Positions 24,578-33,477 of a stretch of 64,000 bases of DNA are shown one piece after another; the first letter of the stretch is position 1; each line of letters starts with the position of its first letter. A program made the translations under genes and the position numbers. The stretch comes from Taklimakanibacter sp050251035. GTDB lineage: Bacteria > Pseudomonadota > Alphaproteobacteria > Rhizobiales > Aestuariivirgaceae. Below the pieces are notes generated by a model, which saw nothing but the letters and a program-made list of their open reading frames with translations, had not been told where the DNA came from and did no database searches. The stretch is from the NCBI GenBank assembly GCA_050251035.1, contig JBFWNN010000024.1, positions 1-64,000 on the forward strand, written 5' to 3'.

Positions 24578-25682
24578 AGACCTCGCCTTCGTCCTCGTCG
24601 GTCACGACATAGAGCGCGCCGTCGGGCCCTTGCGCCACGTCGCGGATGCGCAGGCCCAGCTCGCGTAAGAGACGCTCCTCATGCGTGACCTTGTTGCCGT
24701 CGAGCTCCAGCCGCACCAGGGCCCTTGCCGACAATCCACCGACGAAGAGATTGCCTTTCCACTGCGGAAAGAGATCGGCGGTATAGAAGCTCATGCCGGA
24801 GGGCGAGATCACCGGCGTCCATTGATAGATCGGCGGCTCCATGCCGGGCATCTCCTTCTTGCCACTGCCGACCAGCGTGCCGGAATAGTTCACGCCATAA
24901 GAAACGATGGGCCAGCCATAATTCTTGCCGGGCTCGGGCAGGTTGATCTCGTCACCGCCGCGCGGCCCATGCTCGATCTCCCACAGCGCGCCGGTCGCGG
25001 GATTGATCGCCGCGGCCTGCGGGTTGCGGTGACCGTATGACCAGATTTCCGGCAAGGCATCGGGCTTGTTCACGAACGGATTGTCGGACGGCACTCCACC
25101 CTCCTCGGTGAGGCGGACGACCTTGCCCAGATGCGACTTCAGATCCTGCGCCTGACCGCGATATCGCTCCCGCGACCGCTCGCCCAGCGTCACGAAGAGA
25201 TTACCCTTGCCATCGAAGACGAGACGGCTGCCGAAATGCAGTCGGCTCGGAACCTTGGGCTTCTGCGCGAAGATGACCTTCACATCGACGAGCGCGGTGC
25301 CGTCCTCGCTCAGCCGGCCATGCGCCACGGCGGTCGAGTTGCCACCTCTGCCCTTTTCCGAATAGCTCCAGTAGACGAGCCGGTTGCGCGCGAAATTCGG
25401 ATGCAACGCGACGTCGAGCAGACCGCCCTGCCCGCCGGCATCGACATCAGGCAGACCTTTCAACGGATCGCCGAGGCCACCCGCCTTGGTCACGATGCGC
25501 ATCTTGCCCTGGCGTTCGGTAACGATCATGTTGCCGTCGGGCAGGAAATCGATGGCCCAGGGATGCGACAGGCCTTCCGCTATGCGATCGACGGAGATCT
25601 TGCCTTTCTCGCTGTCGAAGGACTCCGCACGGGCGATATGGTTTGCGCTCAAGACCAGAAGCAGAGCCAGGGCAATTCGCAT
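24552..25682 (-). CDS. PQQ-dependent aldose sugar dehydrogenase-like protein
   Basis: 376 residues, secreted: signal peptide MRIALALLLVLSANHIARAES. The six-bladed propeller of the GDH/YliI family follows, with GLSHPWAIDFLPDGNMIVTERQG, GHRNPQAA, WEIEHGPRGGDEIN and GKNYGWP as hallmark segments. These periplasmic enzymes oxidise aldoses to lactones using PQQ. ATG 25682 follows GGGAGAG and begins the signal peptide; the longer frame upstream crosses a repeat-like palindromic element. Cofactor use is inferred from the family. Confidence 0.88.
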   Translation of the reverse strand: MRIALALLLVLSANHIARAESFDSEKGKISVDRIAEGLSHPWAIDFLPDGNMIVTERQGKMRIVTKAGGLGDPLKGLPDVDAGGQGGLLDVALHPNFARNRLVYWSYSEKGRGGNSTAVAHGRLSEDGTALVDVKVIFAQKPKVPSRLHFGSRLVFDGKGNLFVTLGERSRERYRGQAQDLKSHLGKVVRLTEEGGVPSDNPFVNKPDALPEIWSYGHRNPQAAAINPATGALWEIEHGPRGGDEINLPEPGKNYGWPIVSYGVNYSGTLVGSGKKEMPGMEPPIYQWTPVISPSGMSFYTADLFPQWKGNLFVGGLSARALVRLELDGNKVTHEERLLRELGLRIRDVAQGPDGALYVVTDEDEGEVFRISPAKP

Positions 25683-25755
25683 CAATCTCTCCCAGCGCGC
25701 GTCCCGGCGAAGTGGAATCACTTCGCCGAAAGGACTCGCGCCAATCAATATGTTG

Positions 25756-25820
25756 GAGCAATCCTCGTCGCCAAAGTCGTCGACTTTGGCGGGATTTGCT
25801 CTAAGACCGCACGTCTTAGG
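25756..25820. repeat. palindromic intergenic element (two adjacent hairpins)
   Basis: CCAAAGTCG-T-CGACTTTGG (25771-25789) is a perfect 19-base palindrome, extended outward by GCGCC-like pairing to GAGCAA (25756-25761) and TTGCTC (25796-25801) with small bulges. A second hairpin CTAAGAC (25801-25807) / GTCTTAG (25813-25819) follows directly. Such compound palindromes are typical of dispersed intergenic repeats in Rhizobiales genomes. No second copy was noticed in this window. Confidence 0.6.
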
Positions 25821-25881
25821 AAAAGATGGTGGCTCCGGCAAGGTTCCCCACTCACTCTAATGTGAGACGATGGACGCCAGG

Positions 25882-26811
25882 CTAGGCCCGCCAGCCATCG
25901 GCGAAACGCTGCGTTCCGAGGAAGGACAAGAGGCGCCGGCGAAAATCCTGGTTCACCGGCTCGTAGTGATTGTCCACCGGCTCGACGTCGGGAAAATCGG
26001 GCCAGGGCGAGGCCGCGAACCAGTCGCAGAACGCGCGCGCGAAGCGCGGATCGCCCACCCAGCCGCGCTGCCAGGGTTTTGGCCGGTTGACGAAGTGATA
26101 GACATTGGGGCGGAGTTCGTCCTCGAGATCGAGGCGCATGAAGTCGCCCATGAAATTGAAACGCGGCGAGAGCTTCACATAATCGCCGTTCAGCAGCGCG
26201 TTGAGCGCGCTCTGCTCGAAGCGCAGGCAGAGTTTTGGATTGTCGGCGATGAAGCGCAAGGCGCGCTCGCCCATCCCGGCCCTGGTCCACAGCGCCCGAT
26301 CGATGACGGTGAGGCCGTTGTTGAAATAGAGCGTCGCGGGCGCCATGCCGAGGGCCGCGCGATAGGCCTGGAATTCTTCTCCGAGAGGGCCGCCGAAATC
26401 CATGTAGGAGATCATGTCGGTCGCGGCGGCGAACATGGCGCCTCCGAGGTCGAGCGCCGCGAGCGGCGCCAGGCCCTCATTCACGATCATCATGTCCGAA
26501 TCGACCGGTATGATCCGGTCGTAGCGTGCCGGCAGGACGCGATCGAGAAACAGCCGGCGCGTGATCGCATGCTCGCCATTGGTGTTGGACGGGAGATCGC
26601 GAGTGACGTCGGCGAAAGACGTGACGACGAGCTCGATCCTCGCCTTCACCGCCGCGTCGACCTCGTCGAGGCGCGGCCACACATCCGTCTCCTCGCAGAC
26701 GAGGAACAGGCCGACCTCCGCCGGCAGACCACAGGCGATGATCTGCGCCGCGACGCAGAGAGCGGGACCGAAGAAACGCCGGTCAGGCGTCAGGCATATG
26801 GCTGTCGGCAC
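25882..26811 (-). CDS. glycosyltransferase family 8-like protein
   Basis: 309 residues with a GT-A fold. The DxD metal motif is in RIIPVDSDMMIVN near residue 105; YFNNGLTVID and ALNALLNGD are the acceptor-side segments seen in GT8 (LgtC/GlgA-like) enzymes, and NVYHFVNRPKPWQ near the C terminus supplies the late His-x-x motif. The start is a GTG without strong Shine-Dalgarno, 18 bases after the upstream methyltransferase gene. No membrane segments. Donor and acceptor unknown; possibly a surface glycan enzyme. Confidence 0.8.
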   Translation of the reverse strand: MPTAICLTPDRRFFGPALCVAAQIIACGLPAEVGLFLVCEETDVWPRLDEVDAAVKARIELVVTSFADVTRDLPSNTNGEHAITRRLFLDRVLPARYDRIIPVDSDMMIVNEGLAPLAALDLGGAMFAAATDMISYMDFGGPLGEEFQAYRAALGMAPATLYFNNGLTVIDRALWTRAGMGERALRFIADNPKLCLRFEQSALNALLNGDYVKLSPRFNFMGDFMRLDLEDELRPNVYHFVNRPKPWQRGWVGDPRFARAFCDWFAASPWPDFPDVEPVDNHYEPVNQDFRRRLLSFLGTQRFADGWRA

Positions 26812-26829
26812 GAGGGATCACGCCCGCGT

Positions 26830-27849
26830 CTAATCGCGGGCGCGGCGGCGCTCGCGGCGGGCGGCGCCGGCCGCCGCGGCGTCGAAGCCCTTGGCGAGTT
26901 CCGATACGGCGCCGAGGCGCGCCTCGATGGCGGCGACCGTCGGGCGCTCGCCCTTGCTGTAGGTCTCGAGCGACTGGCGCATGGCCGCCAAATGCTCCGG
27001 ACTCGTGCCGCAGCAGCCGCCGATGATGCGGGCGCCGGCGTCGAGCGCGATGCGCGCATAGTCCGCCATCAGCTCGGGCGTGCCGGTGTAATGGATATGG
27101 CCGTCGACATATTGCGGAATGCCGCAATTGCCCTTGGCGACGACGTGAGCGTCGGGCCTCGCCGCGGTGATGCCGAGCACGGTCGCCACGAGCTCGGAGG
27201 CGCCGACGCCGCAATTGGCGCCGATCGCCACCGGCTTGGCGCTCAGCGTCCCCGTGAGCGTGCCGAAATTCTGCGGCGTGATGCCCATCATGGTGCGGCC
27301 ATTGGTGTCGAAGCTCATAGTGGTCACGATCGGAAGCCCGGCCTCGGCCGCGCCTTCGACGGCGGCGCGCAGCTCCTCTTCCGAGGACATGGTCTCGATC
27401 CACAGCACGTCGACGCCGCCCTCGTGCAGCGCCCTCGCCTGCTCGGCGAAGGCAGCGACGCCGTCCGTATGTGAGAGCGAACCCAAAGGCTCGAAGATCT
27501 CGCCGGTCGGCCCGATCGAGCCGCCGACATAGACCGGCCGCGTCACGGCATCGGCCTCGGTGCGCGCATTCCTGGCGGCCGCGATATTGATCTCGCGCAC
27601 CTGGTCTTGCGCATTGTGCAGCTTGAGCCGGTGGCGGTTGCCGCCGAAGGTGTTGGTCAGGATGATGTCGGCGCCGGCCTCGATGAAGCGGCGGTGCAGC
27701 GAGCGCACCCGTTCGGGAAATTCGAAGTTCCAGATCTCCGGCGCATCGCCCGAGACGAGGCCCATCTGGAAATAATTGGTGCCGGTGGCACCGTCGGCAA
27801 GGAGCCAGGGCCGGGAGTTCAGGGCTTCAACGAAGGTCTGACGCGTCAT
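26830..27849 (-). CDS. bmt: betaine--homocysteine S-methyltransferase-type enzyme
   Basis: 339 residues, S-methyl_trans family with all three zinc cysteines: GANC near residue 215 and GGCC near 285. LLADGATGTNYFQMG and GSIGPTGEI are characteristic of the bacterial betaine-homocysteine methyltransferase group. It makes methionine from homocysteine, probably with glycine betaine. It has an AGGAAA ribosome site and a 24-base palindrome directly upstream (27876-27899), so it can be expressed independently of the sulfite dehydrogenase genes before it. The Ala/Arg-rich C-terminal tail of about 20 residues is not part of the barrel. Confidence 0.85.
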   Translation of the reverse strand: MTRQTFVEALNSRPWLLADGATGTNYFQMGLVSGDAPEIWNFEFPERVRSLHRRFIEAGADIILTNTFGGNRHRLKLHNAQDQVREINIAAARNARTEADAVTRPVYVGGSIGPTGEIFEPLGSLSHTDGVAAFAEQARALHEGGVDVLWIETMSSEEELRAAVEGAAEAGLPIVTTMSFDTNGRTMMGITPQNFGTLTGTLSAKPVAIGANCGVGASELVATVLGITAARPDAHVVAKGNCGIPQYVDGHIHYTGTPELMADYARIALDAGARIIGGCCGTSPEHLAAMRQSLETYSKGERPTVAAIEARLGAVSELAKGFDAAAAGAARRERRRARD

Positions 27850-27875
27850 CTTGCGGGTTTCCTAAGGATATATGA

Positions 27876-27899
27876 CCATATAAACATATCTTTATATGG
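27876..27899. promoter_or_regulatory. perfect palindromic operator upstream of bmt
   Basis: CCATATAAA (27876-27884) and TTTATATGG (27891-27899) are perfectly complementary around CATATC. It is a strongly AT-rich island in GC-rich DNA, 27 bases before the bmt start on the minus strand. From memory the motif resembles sites of the ArsR-type SahR regulator of S-adenosylmethionine recycling in alphaproteobacteria; that identity is inference. Confidence 0.7.
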
Positions 27900-27900
27900 A

Positions 27901-28740
27901 TTACAACCGCTGGCGCCAGGCGCCATAGGATTGGGGACCGGCCAGCAACGACACCCGGCCATTAACCTCATAGCGGTCCGGATTCTGGCCCGTGAGCGGC
28001 ATGTGTCCGTCGCGGATGGCCGCCAGCGCCGTGACGAGGTCGGCCAGATCGCCTCCGGACAGCCTGGGCGCCGCATGCGTGCCGTCGGGCAGCGCCTCGC
28101 CATGGGCGCCGAGGATCAGCACATCGGCCGGCAGACGCCGCCTGAGCGCCTCGGCGCTGGCGAGGTAATCCGGCAGGACGGCGCCCGGGACCTGACCATA
28201 GAGCGAACCCAGATAGAGGAAATCCGCTGCCAGGAGGATCTTCCGGCCGGCATCGTAGAGCGAGATCGATTCGGGCGAATGGCCGGGCGTGGCCATGATC
28301 TCGAGCCGCCTGACGCCGAGATCGATGCGATGGTCGACCGGCCACCAGCGGCGGATCGGCATCGGCGTCCATGTCATGTCTTCGAGCGAGCCCAGGAACA
28401 TCGCCTCGGGCGCGTTGAACAATCCGCCCTGCTCGCAGGCGCGCAGCACCGGCAGGTCGGCGAGCGCCGTGTCGGCGAAGCGATGGAAATTGCCGGTGTG
28501 GTCGTAGTGGAGATGCGACAGGAGCGCCGTTACCGGTCTATCCGTCAGGCTCGCCACGACGGGCGTGATGTCGCGCAGGCCGGGCCCCGTGTCGAACAAC
28601 AGCGCCCGCTCCTCTCCGACGATCAGGTAGTTCCAGTTGACCTGGTGATATTTCGGCTCACCGATCCCGAACAGGCCCGGCGCGATCGCATCGATCGCAT
28701 ACCAGTCGTCGAACCAGCGGATGTCCGGTTTTTCTGTCAA
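27901..28740 (-). CDS. MBL-fold metallohydrolase
   Basis: 279 residues, metallo-beta-lactamase fold. HLHYDH at 76-81 (SHLHYDHTGN) supplies the first metal cluster, GHSPESISL near 172-180 the third-site His, and LLAADFLYLG the bridging Asp. The start is TTG with GGAG upstream, just after the stop of the soeC-like gene, so it is coupled to the sulfite dehydrogenase operon. MBL proteins near sulfite and persulfide genes may be persulfide dioxygenases or thioesterases, but no subfamily-specific motif was seen here. Confidence 0.8.
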   Translation of the reverse strand: MTEKPDIRWFDDWYAIDAIAPGLFGIGEPKYHQVNWNYLIVGEERALLFDTGPGLRDITPVVASLTDRPVTALLSHLHYDHTGNFHRFADTALADLPVLRACEQGGLFNAPEAMFLGSLEDMTWTPMPIRRWWPVDHRIDLGVRRLEIMATPGHSPESISLYDAGRKILLAADFLYLGSLYGQVPGAVLPDYLASAEALRRRLPADVLILGAHGEALPDGTHAAPRLSGGDLADLVTALAAIRDGHMPLTGQNPDRYEVNGRVSLLAGPQSYGAWRQRL

Positions 28741-29685
28741 TCACGCTCCATCCGCGCCATAATAAAGCGAGACGACATGCTGCGCTTCGGCAAAGAACAG
28801 CCAGCGCTCGACGACCGCGGCGGTGCCCGCCAGGACTAGAGCGATCAGCGACAGGACAACCGCCAGGACGGGCACCGCGACCGTCAGCGCCGTCACGAGA
28901 ATGGCGATCAGCAGCGAAGCCATGACGATCCGGCGCAGCTTCTCCGCATGCCTGCGGGCGACGGTGAAGCCCATCTCCTTCATGATGAAGTTCTCCGCCG
29001 TGTGCGGCACTTCCCATTGCCGCACCGTTTCACCGGAGCGCGCCAGGCCGGTCGCCGCTGCGATGGTGCGGGTCCTGGGCTCGCTGTCGATCCCGCGCCA
29101 GTAGAAATACTTCAGCGCCGCCGTGAAGATGAGGGCGATGACGGCGAGACCGGCCTGGAACACTTGATAGAGCCCGAAGAGCGAGGCGATCGCCATCAGC
29201 AGGACGGAGCCCGTCGCGAGAGCAAAAGCCAGATAGACCGGCACGGTGAGCGGCTGATGCCACTGCCGGATGGTGGTGAGCGTCGAATAGATCTTGGCCG
29301 TGCAGTATACGGTCACGGCGCACATCACCGCCGTCGCCAGGCCGGCAATGCCGATCCATTGCGGACAATCGAATAAGCGCAGCCATAGAGCGCCGAAAAG
29401 CAGCGCCGGCGCGAAGGTCACGACGGACGCGACGCCTTCGCGCGACAGCCAGGACGAGCGCCATTGCGAGAAGGCCCGCCAGGCGCGCTCCGGACGACCG
29501 AGATGAAAAGTCGACGACAGAAGGCCCAGCGTGATGAGGCCCAAGGCGATCACCAGCGCCGTTGCGGCGAACCACACATTCGAGGCCGAGCCGTGATTGA
29601 GACCGACGAGGCCGAGCAGCGTCAGCAGGCCATAGCCCGCGCCCGAAGCGGTGGTGAACAGGATGACGGAATAAGCGGGATGCAT
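28741..29685 (-). CDS. soeC: DmsC/SoeC-like membrane anchor subunit
   Basis: 314 residues with eight predicted membrane segments, DmsC family (PF04976): SVILFTTASGAGYGLL at the start and LGLLSSTFHLGRPERAWRAFSQWRSSWLSREG near 55-85. It anchors the Mo and Fe-S subunits to the inner membrane and passes electrons to quinone. It starts five bases after the stop of the Fe-S subunit gene. With a cytoplasmic-type catalytic subunit, the assignment to SoeC of quinone-linked sulfite dehydrogenase is favoured over DMSO reductase. Confidence 0.75.
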   Translation of the reverse strand: MHPAYSVILFTTASGAGYGLLTLLGLVGLNHGSASNVWFAATALVIALGLITLGLLSSTFHLGRPERAWRAFSQWRSSWLSREGVASVVTFAPALLFGALWLRLFDCPQWIGIAGLATAVMCAVTVYCTAKIYSTLTTIRQWHQPLTVPVYLAFALATGSVLLMAIASLFGLYQVFQAGLAVIALIFTAALKYFYWRGIDSEPRTRTIAAATGLARSGETVRQWEVPHTAENFIMKEMGFTVARRHAEKLRRIVMASLLIAILVTALTVAVPVLAVVLSLIALVLAGTAAVVERWLFFAEAQHVVSLYYGADGA

Positions 29686-29689
29686 TGGG

Positions 29690-30448
29690 CTATCGGCTTA
29701 GCAGGCGATCGGCCCAGCGGAAGAACTCGTCCATCACCGTCTTGCCGCCATCCTCCGCCGGCGTGCTCGCTGCCGTCGCTGCGGTCTTCGCGGAGCTGCG
29801 CGGCCGCGGCGGCAAATATTTGTTCACCGGCTTGTAGCCCATCTCCGGCAGGAGATCATATCCGCCACGTTCCGCCACCAGGCACGAGACCTCGCTGTCG
29901 GCATCACCCAGATCGCCGAAATGCCGCGCTCCCGTCGGGCACGCCTTGACGCAGGCCGGGACGCGGTCCTCGACGGCGAAATTCTCGTTGTAGATGCGGT
30001 CGACGCAGAGCGTGCATTTCTTCATCACGCCATGGTCATAGTCATATTCGCGCGCGCCATAGGGGCAGGCCCAGGAGCAGAGCTTGCAGCCGATGCAGGT
30101 CTCGGGGTTCACCAGAACGATGCCGTCCTCGGCGCGCTTATAGGAGGCGCCGGTCGGGCATACGGTGACGCAGGCCGGCGTCTCGCAATGCAGGCAGGAG
30201 CGCGGGAAATGCACGATGCGCGACTGGTCGTCCTCGGGCGCCTTCACCTCATAACCATGGATGCGGTTGAGCCAGGTGCCTTCGGGCGATTGGCCATAGG
30301 CGTTGCGGTCGTTGAGCGGCGCCGAATAGCCCTGCGTGTTCCATTCCTTGCAAGAGGTGGCGCAGGCCTGACAGCCGACGCAGATGTCGAGGTCGATGAC
30401 GAGGCCGAGCTTCTTCTGATCAGGCTGCGGTGCGGGGAGAGAGGTCAT
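29690..30448 (-). CDS. soeB: four-cluster Fe-S subunit, SoeB/DmsB-like
   Basis: 252 residues. Four ferredoxin-type clusters are readable: CVGCQACATSC (23-33), CLHCETPACVTVCPTG, CIGCKLCSWACPYG and CTLCVDR..CVKACPTG. It carries electrons between the molybdopterin subunit and the membrane anchor. CAGGAGG precedes ATG 30448, which overlaps the upstream catalytic-subunit stop. An Ala/Thr-rich linker of about 30 residues precedes the final amphipathic helix DEFFRWADRLLSR. Confidence 0.85.
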   Translation of the reverse strand: MTSLPAPQPDQKKLGLVIDLDICVGCQACATSCKEWNTQGYSAPLNDRNAYGQSPEGTWLNRIHGYEVKAPEDDQSRIVHFPRSCLHCETPACVTVCPTGASYKRAEDGIVLVNPETCIGCKLCSWACPYGAREYDYDHGVMKKCTLCVDRIYNENFAVEDRVPACVKACPTGARHFGDLGDADSEVSCLVAERGGYDLLPEMGYKPVNKYLPPRPRSSAKTAATAASTPAEDGGKTVMDEFFRWADRLLSR

Positions 30449-33270
30449 GTGCGCCTCCTGCCGGCTATGCCTCCGAAGCTTCGCAATGTCGGGAATTGCG
30501 GCGCGCTCTCCGCCGCCTCGGCGGGTGCCTTCTCGATCCGAACGCGCAAGTCGTACCAGGCAGCCTGGCCGGTGACCGGATCGGAATTGGAATAGCGATA
30601 GCCGCCGTCGCGTTCGGGCAACAGCTCGGCGATCAGATGATTGAGGAGGAACCCCTTCTTCGCCTCCGGTGCGTCGGGCGACAGCGCCCAGGCGCCCGAT
30701 CTTTTGCCGATGGCGTTCCAGGTCCACACCGTATGCGGATTGACGCCGTCCATCAGTTTCACCTGCACCTTGATGCGGCCCGTGGCCGAGGTCACATGCA
30801 CCCAGTCGCCGTCGCGCAGGCCCCAGTCCGCGCCGCGCGAACGGGCGAGATAGAGCCAGTTGCGGCCGAGAATCTGCCTGAGCCAGGCATTCTGCGAGCC
30901 CCAGGAATGGTACATCGCCATCGGCCGCTGGGTGATGGCATGCAGCGGAAATTCCGTCTTGTCGCGCAGGCTCTCCTCGAGCGGCTCGTGCCAGCCGGGC
31001 AGCGGGTCGAAATAGCGGGTGACCCGCGCGCGATGCGCTTCCGGCGGCTGGATCGCGCCATGGCCCTGGGCGGCCAGGCGGAATTTCTGCAACGGCTCGA
31101 GATAGAGCTGGAAGATCACCGGATCGGGCCGCCCGATGAAGCCGAAGGATGACGCCCATTCGAGATAGTCGCGATTGGCGTGGCGGTAATATTTCACGTG
31201 GTCTGGCAGTTCGTAGAACCAGTGGCAGCCATTCTCGATATAGCGTTCGAGCTGCCTGGGGTTCACCTCGCCGCGCCCATGGAAGACGCCTTCCTTGCCG
31301 CGCCAGCCGGCGAGCGGGCCGATGCCGGGGCTCCTCTCGTGATTGACCATGTAATCGGCATAGCCGCCGGGATAGCGCGGCGTGCCGTCCTCATTGGTCA
31401 TGCCGGTGAGGCCGAGCCGCGTGCCCAGATCGAGCAGCACCGTCTGGAAGGGCCTGACATCGCGGTCGGGCTCGACCACCGGCTGGCGAATGGCATCCGC
31501 CGGCCCGTCCGCTTCCGAGATCGGCCGGTCGAGGAGCGAGATGCAGTCGAAGCGTTCGAGATAGGTCGTGTCGGGCAGAACGAGATCGGCATAATGCACC
31601 ATCTCGGACGCATAGGCATCGGAATAGATGATATGCGGGATGACATAGTCGCCGGTCGCCTCGTCCTTCTGCGTCAGATGCGCCGTCGTCTCGGCGACGT
31701 TCATCGCCGAGTTCCAGCTCATATTCGCCATATAGAGGAAGAGCACGTCGATGCCGTAGGGATCGCGCTTGGCCGCGTTGGCGATCACCGTGTGCATGAG
31801 GCCGTGGGCGGCGAAAGGCGCTTCCCAGGAATAGGCCTTGTCGATGCGCTGCGGCGTGCCCTTGTCGTCGACCAGCAAATCCTCGGGCGCCGTGACGAAG
31901 CCCAGCGGCGGGCCCGGCAGCGCGGTGTTGGGCTTGACCTGCCCCGGCTTGCCGGCGGGCTTGATGCCGGGCGGCGCCGGCTTCGGGAAAGGCGGGCGAT
32001 AGCGGAAGCCGCCCGGCACGTCGATGGTGCCGAGCAGGATCTGCAGGAGATGCAGCGTGCGGCATGTCTGGAAGCCGTTCGAATGGGCCGAGATGCCGCG
32101 CATCGCATACATCGAGACCGGCCGGCCGATCATCTTGTCATGGATGCGCCCGGCCCAGTCGCGCCAGCCGATATTGAGACAGAGCTCCTCCTCGAAGGCG
32201 GTCCTGGCCAATTCGGCAGCGATGCGGCGGATCGTGTCCGCGGGGATGCCGCAGGCCGCGGCGACCGTTCCCGGCGAATAGTCGTCAGCAAGGAAGCGTT
32301 CGGCCAGGAGCATGAAAGAGGGAACGGCGCTCCGGCCGTCGGCGAGCGTCACCTCGCCGACGAGCTTCGGCGATGTATCGGCGCGATAGGCCGAGAGCGG
32401 CCGGCCGATGACCGCGTCATAGATCAGAGGCTCGCCATTGGCGTTGCGCGCGAAAGTGCCGTCATCGGCATGGCCCGGATGACGGATGACCAGCCAGGGC
32501 GCGTTGGTGTAGCGCGCGAGGTAATCGAGATCGACCTTGTGGTTGCGCAGCAACTCGTGGATGAGGGCGCCGGCGAAGAGGCCGTCGGTGCCGGGACGGA
32601 TGCCGATCCACTCATCGGCGATCGCCGAATAGCCGGTGCGCACCGGATTGACGGAGACGATCTTCACGCCGCGAGATTTGAGCTTGCCGAGTCCGATCTT
32701 GATCGGATTGGAGGCGTGATCCTCGGCCACGCCGAAGAGCAGGAAATATCTGGTGTGCTTCCAGTCGGGCTCGCCGAACTCCCAGAAGGAGCCGCCGAAG
32801 GTGTAGAGCCCGGCGGCCGCCATGTTCACCGAGCAGAAGCCGCCATGGGCGGCATAGTTCGGCGTGCCGAACTGCGTCGCCCACCAGCCGGTGAGCCCTT
32901 GCGACTGGTCACGGCCGGTGAAGAAGGCGAGGCGCTTGGGATCCTCGGCCCGCACCTTCTTGAGCCACGAGGTCGCAAGCGCGAGCGCTTCGTCCCATTC
33001 GATCTCGCGGAACTCGCCCGAACCCCGTTCGCCGACGCGCAGCAGCGGTTTCGTGAGCCTCGCCGGCGAATAATGCTGCATGATGCCCGCGGCGCCCTTG
33101 CCGCAGATCACACCCTTGTTCACCGGATGGTCGCGATTGCCCTCGATATATTTGACGGTGCCGTCCTTGAGATAGACTTTGATCCCGCAACGGCAGGCGC
33201 ACATGTAGCAGGTCGTCGTCTTGATCTCGTCCCAGGTCTTGAGCGAGGTGTCGATCTTGGGTTGGGCCAT
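30445..33270 (-). CDS. soeA: molybdopterin oxidoreductase catalytic subunit, SoeA-like (quinone-linked sulfite dehydrogenase)
   Basis: 941 residues. N-terminal [4Fe-4S] ligands are C21-x2-C24-x3-C28 and C56; the Mo-binding region has FGTPNYAAHGGFCSVN with Cys146 as the likely Mo ligand, as in polysulfide/thiosulfate reductase-type enzymes. There is no Tat signal, so the subunit should face the cytoplasm, as described for SoeA of Allochromatium and Ruegeria. With SoeB and SoeC it would oxidise sulfite to sulfate and reduce quinone. xsc at 42464, which produces sulfite, supports this. ATG 33270 has a weak Shine-Dalgarno. A DMSO- or other sulfur-compound reductase remains possible. Confidence 0.75.
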   Translation of the reverse strand: MAQPKIDTSLKTWDEIKTTTCYMCACRCGIKVYLKDGTVKYIEGNRDHPVNKGVICGKGAAGIMQHYSPARLTKPLLRVGERGSGEFREIEWDEALALATSWLKKVRAEDPKRLAFFTGRDQSQGLTGWWATQFGTPNYAAHGGFCSVNMAAAGLYTFGGSFWEFGEPDWKHTRYFLLFGVAEDHASNPIKIGLGKLKSRGVKIVSVNPVRTGYSAIADEWIGIRPGTDGLFAGALIHELLRNHKVDLDYLARYTNAPWLVIRHPGHADDGTFARNANGEPLIYDAVIGRPLSAYRADTSPKLVGEVTLADGRSAVPSFMLLAERFLADDYSPGTVAAACGIPADTIRRIAAELARTAFEEELCLNIGWRDWAGRIHDKMIGRPVSMYAMRGISAHSNGFQTCRTLHLLQILLGTIDVPGGFRYRPPFPKPAPPGIKPAGKPGQVKPNTALPGPPLGFVTAPEDLLVDDKGTPQRIDKAYSWEAPFAAHGLMHTVIANAAKRDPYGIDVLFLYMANMSWNSAMNVAETTAHLTQKDEATGDYVIPHIIYSDAYASEMVHYADLVLPDTTYLERFDCISLLDRPISEADGPADAIRQPVVEPDRDVRPFQTVLLDLGTRLGLTGMTNEDGTPRYPGGYADYMVNHERSPGIGPLAGWRGKEGVFHGRGEVNPRQLERYIENGCHWFYELPDHVKYYRHANRDYLEWASSFGFIGRPDPVIFQLYLEPLQKFRLAAQGHGAIQPPEAHRARVTRYFDPLPGWHEPLEESLRDKTEFPLHAITQRPMAMYHSWGSQNAWLRQILGRNWLYLARSRGADWGLRDGDWVHVTSATGRIKVQVKLMDGVNPHTVWTWNAIGKRSGAWALSPDAPEAKKGFLLNHLIAELLPERDGGYRYSNSDPVTGQAAWYDLRVRIEKAPAEAAESAPQFPTLRSFGGIAGRRRT

Positions 33271-33304
33271 GGAAATCCAAGGAGTCGGGCTCAAGGCAAA
33301 CTAC

Positions 33305-33477
33305 ATGATGGGACCAGGCCCGGCCATAGGGCCAATAAACGCGGATAGCAGGCACCAGAAACCTCGTTTCGCTGAAAAGTTAAGGCCTTGGCTCTCCCGG
33401 GCGAAACCCCGGTTGTTGAGATCAATTCACCAGCTTTTGGGTTGTTGCCGGGATTTTTGGCTCTATGATGGGTCCAG
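33305..33477. promoter_or_regulatory. soe/mocR divergent promoter with repeated GGWCCAG boxes
   Basis: ATGATGGG-A-CCAG (33305-33317) recurs as ATGATGGG-T-CCAG (33465-33477), 160 bases apart, one near each divergent start. The inverse core CTGGACC resembles boxes reported for MocR regulators such as TauR. The second copy overlaps the first proposed codons of the regulator, hinting at autoregulation or a slightly later start. Otherwise the 194-base gap shows no gene. Confidence 0.5.

Noticed and set aside
28741..33270. Respiratory DMSO reductase
   Set aside because: The catalytic subunit lacks a Tat signal and the Mo-ligand region looks like the Cys type; xsc nearby favours sulfite dehydrogenase. 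It remains a fallback.
31180..33348. Long plus-strand frame opposite the molybdopterin subunit
   Set aside because: 722 codons are open, but composition is antisense-like and no domain is recognisable, while the minus strand encodes a clear enzyme.
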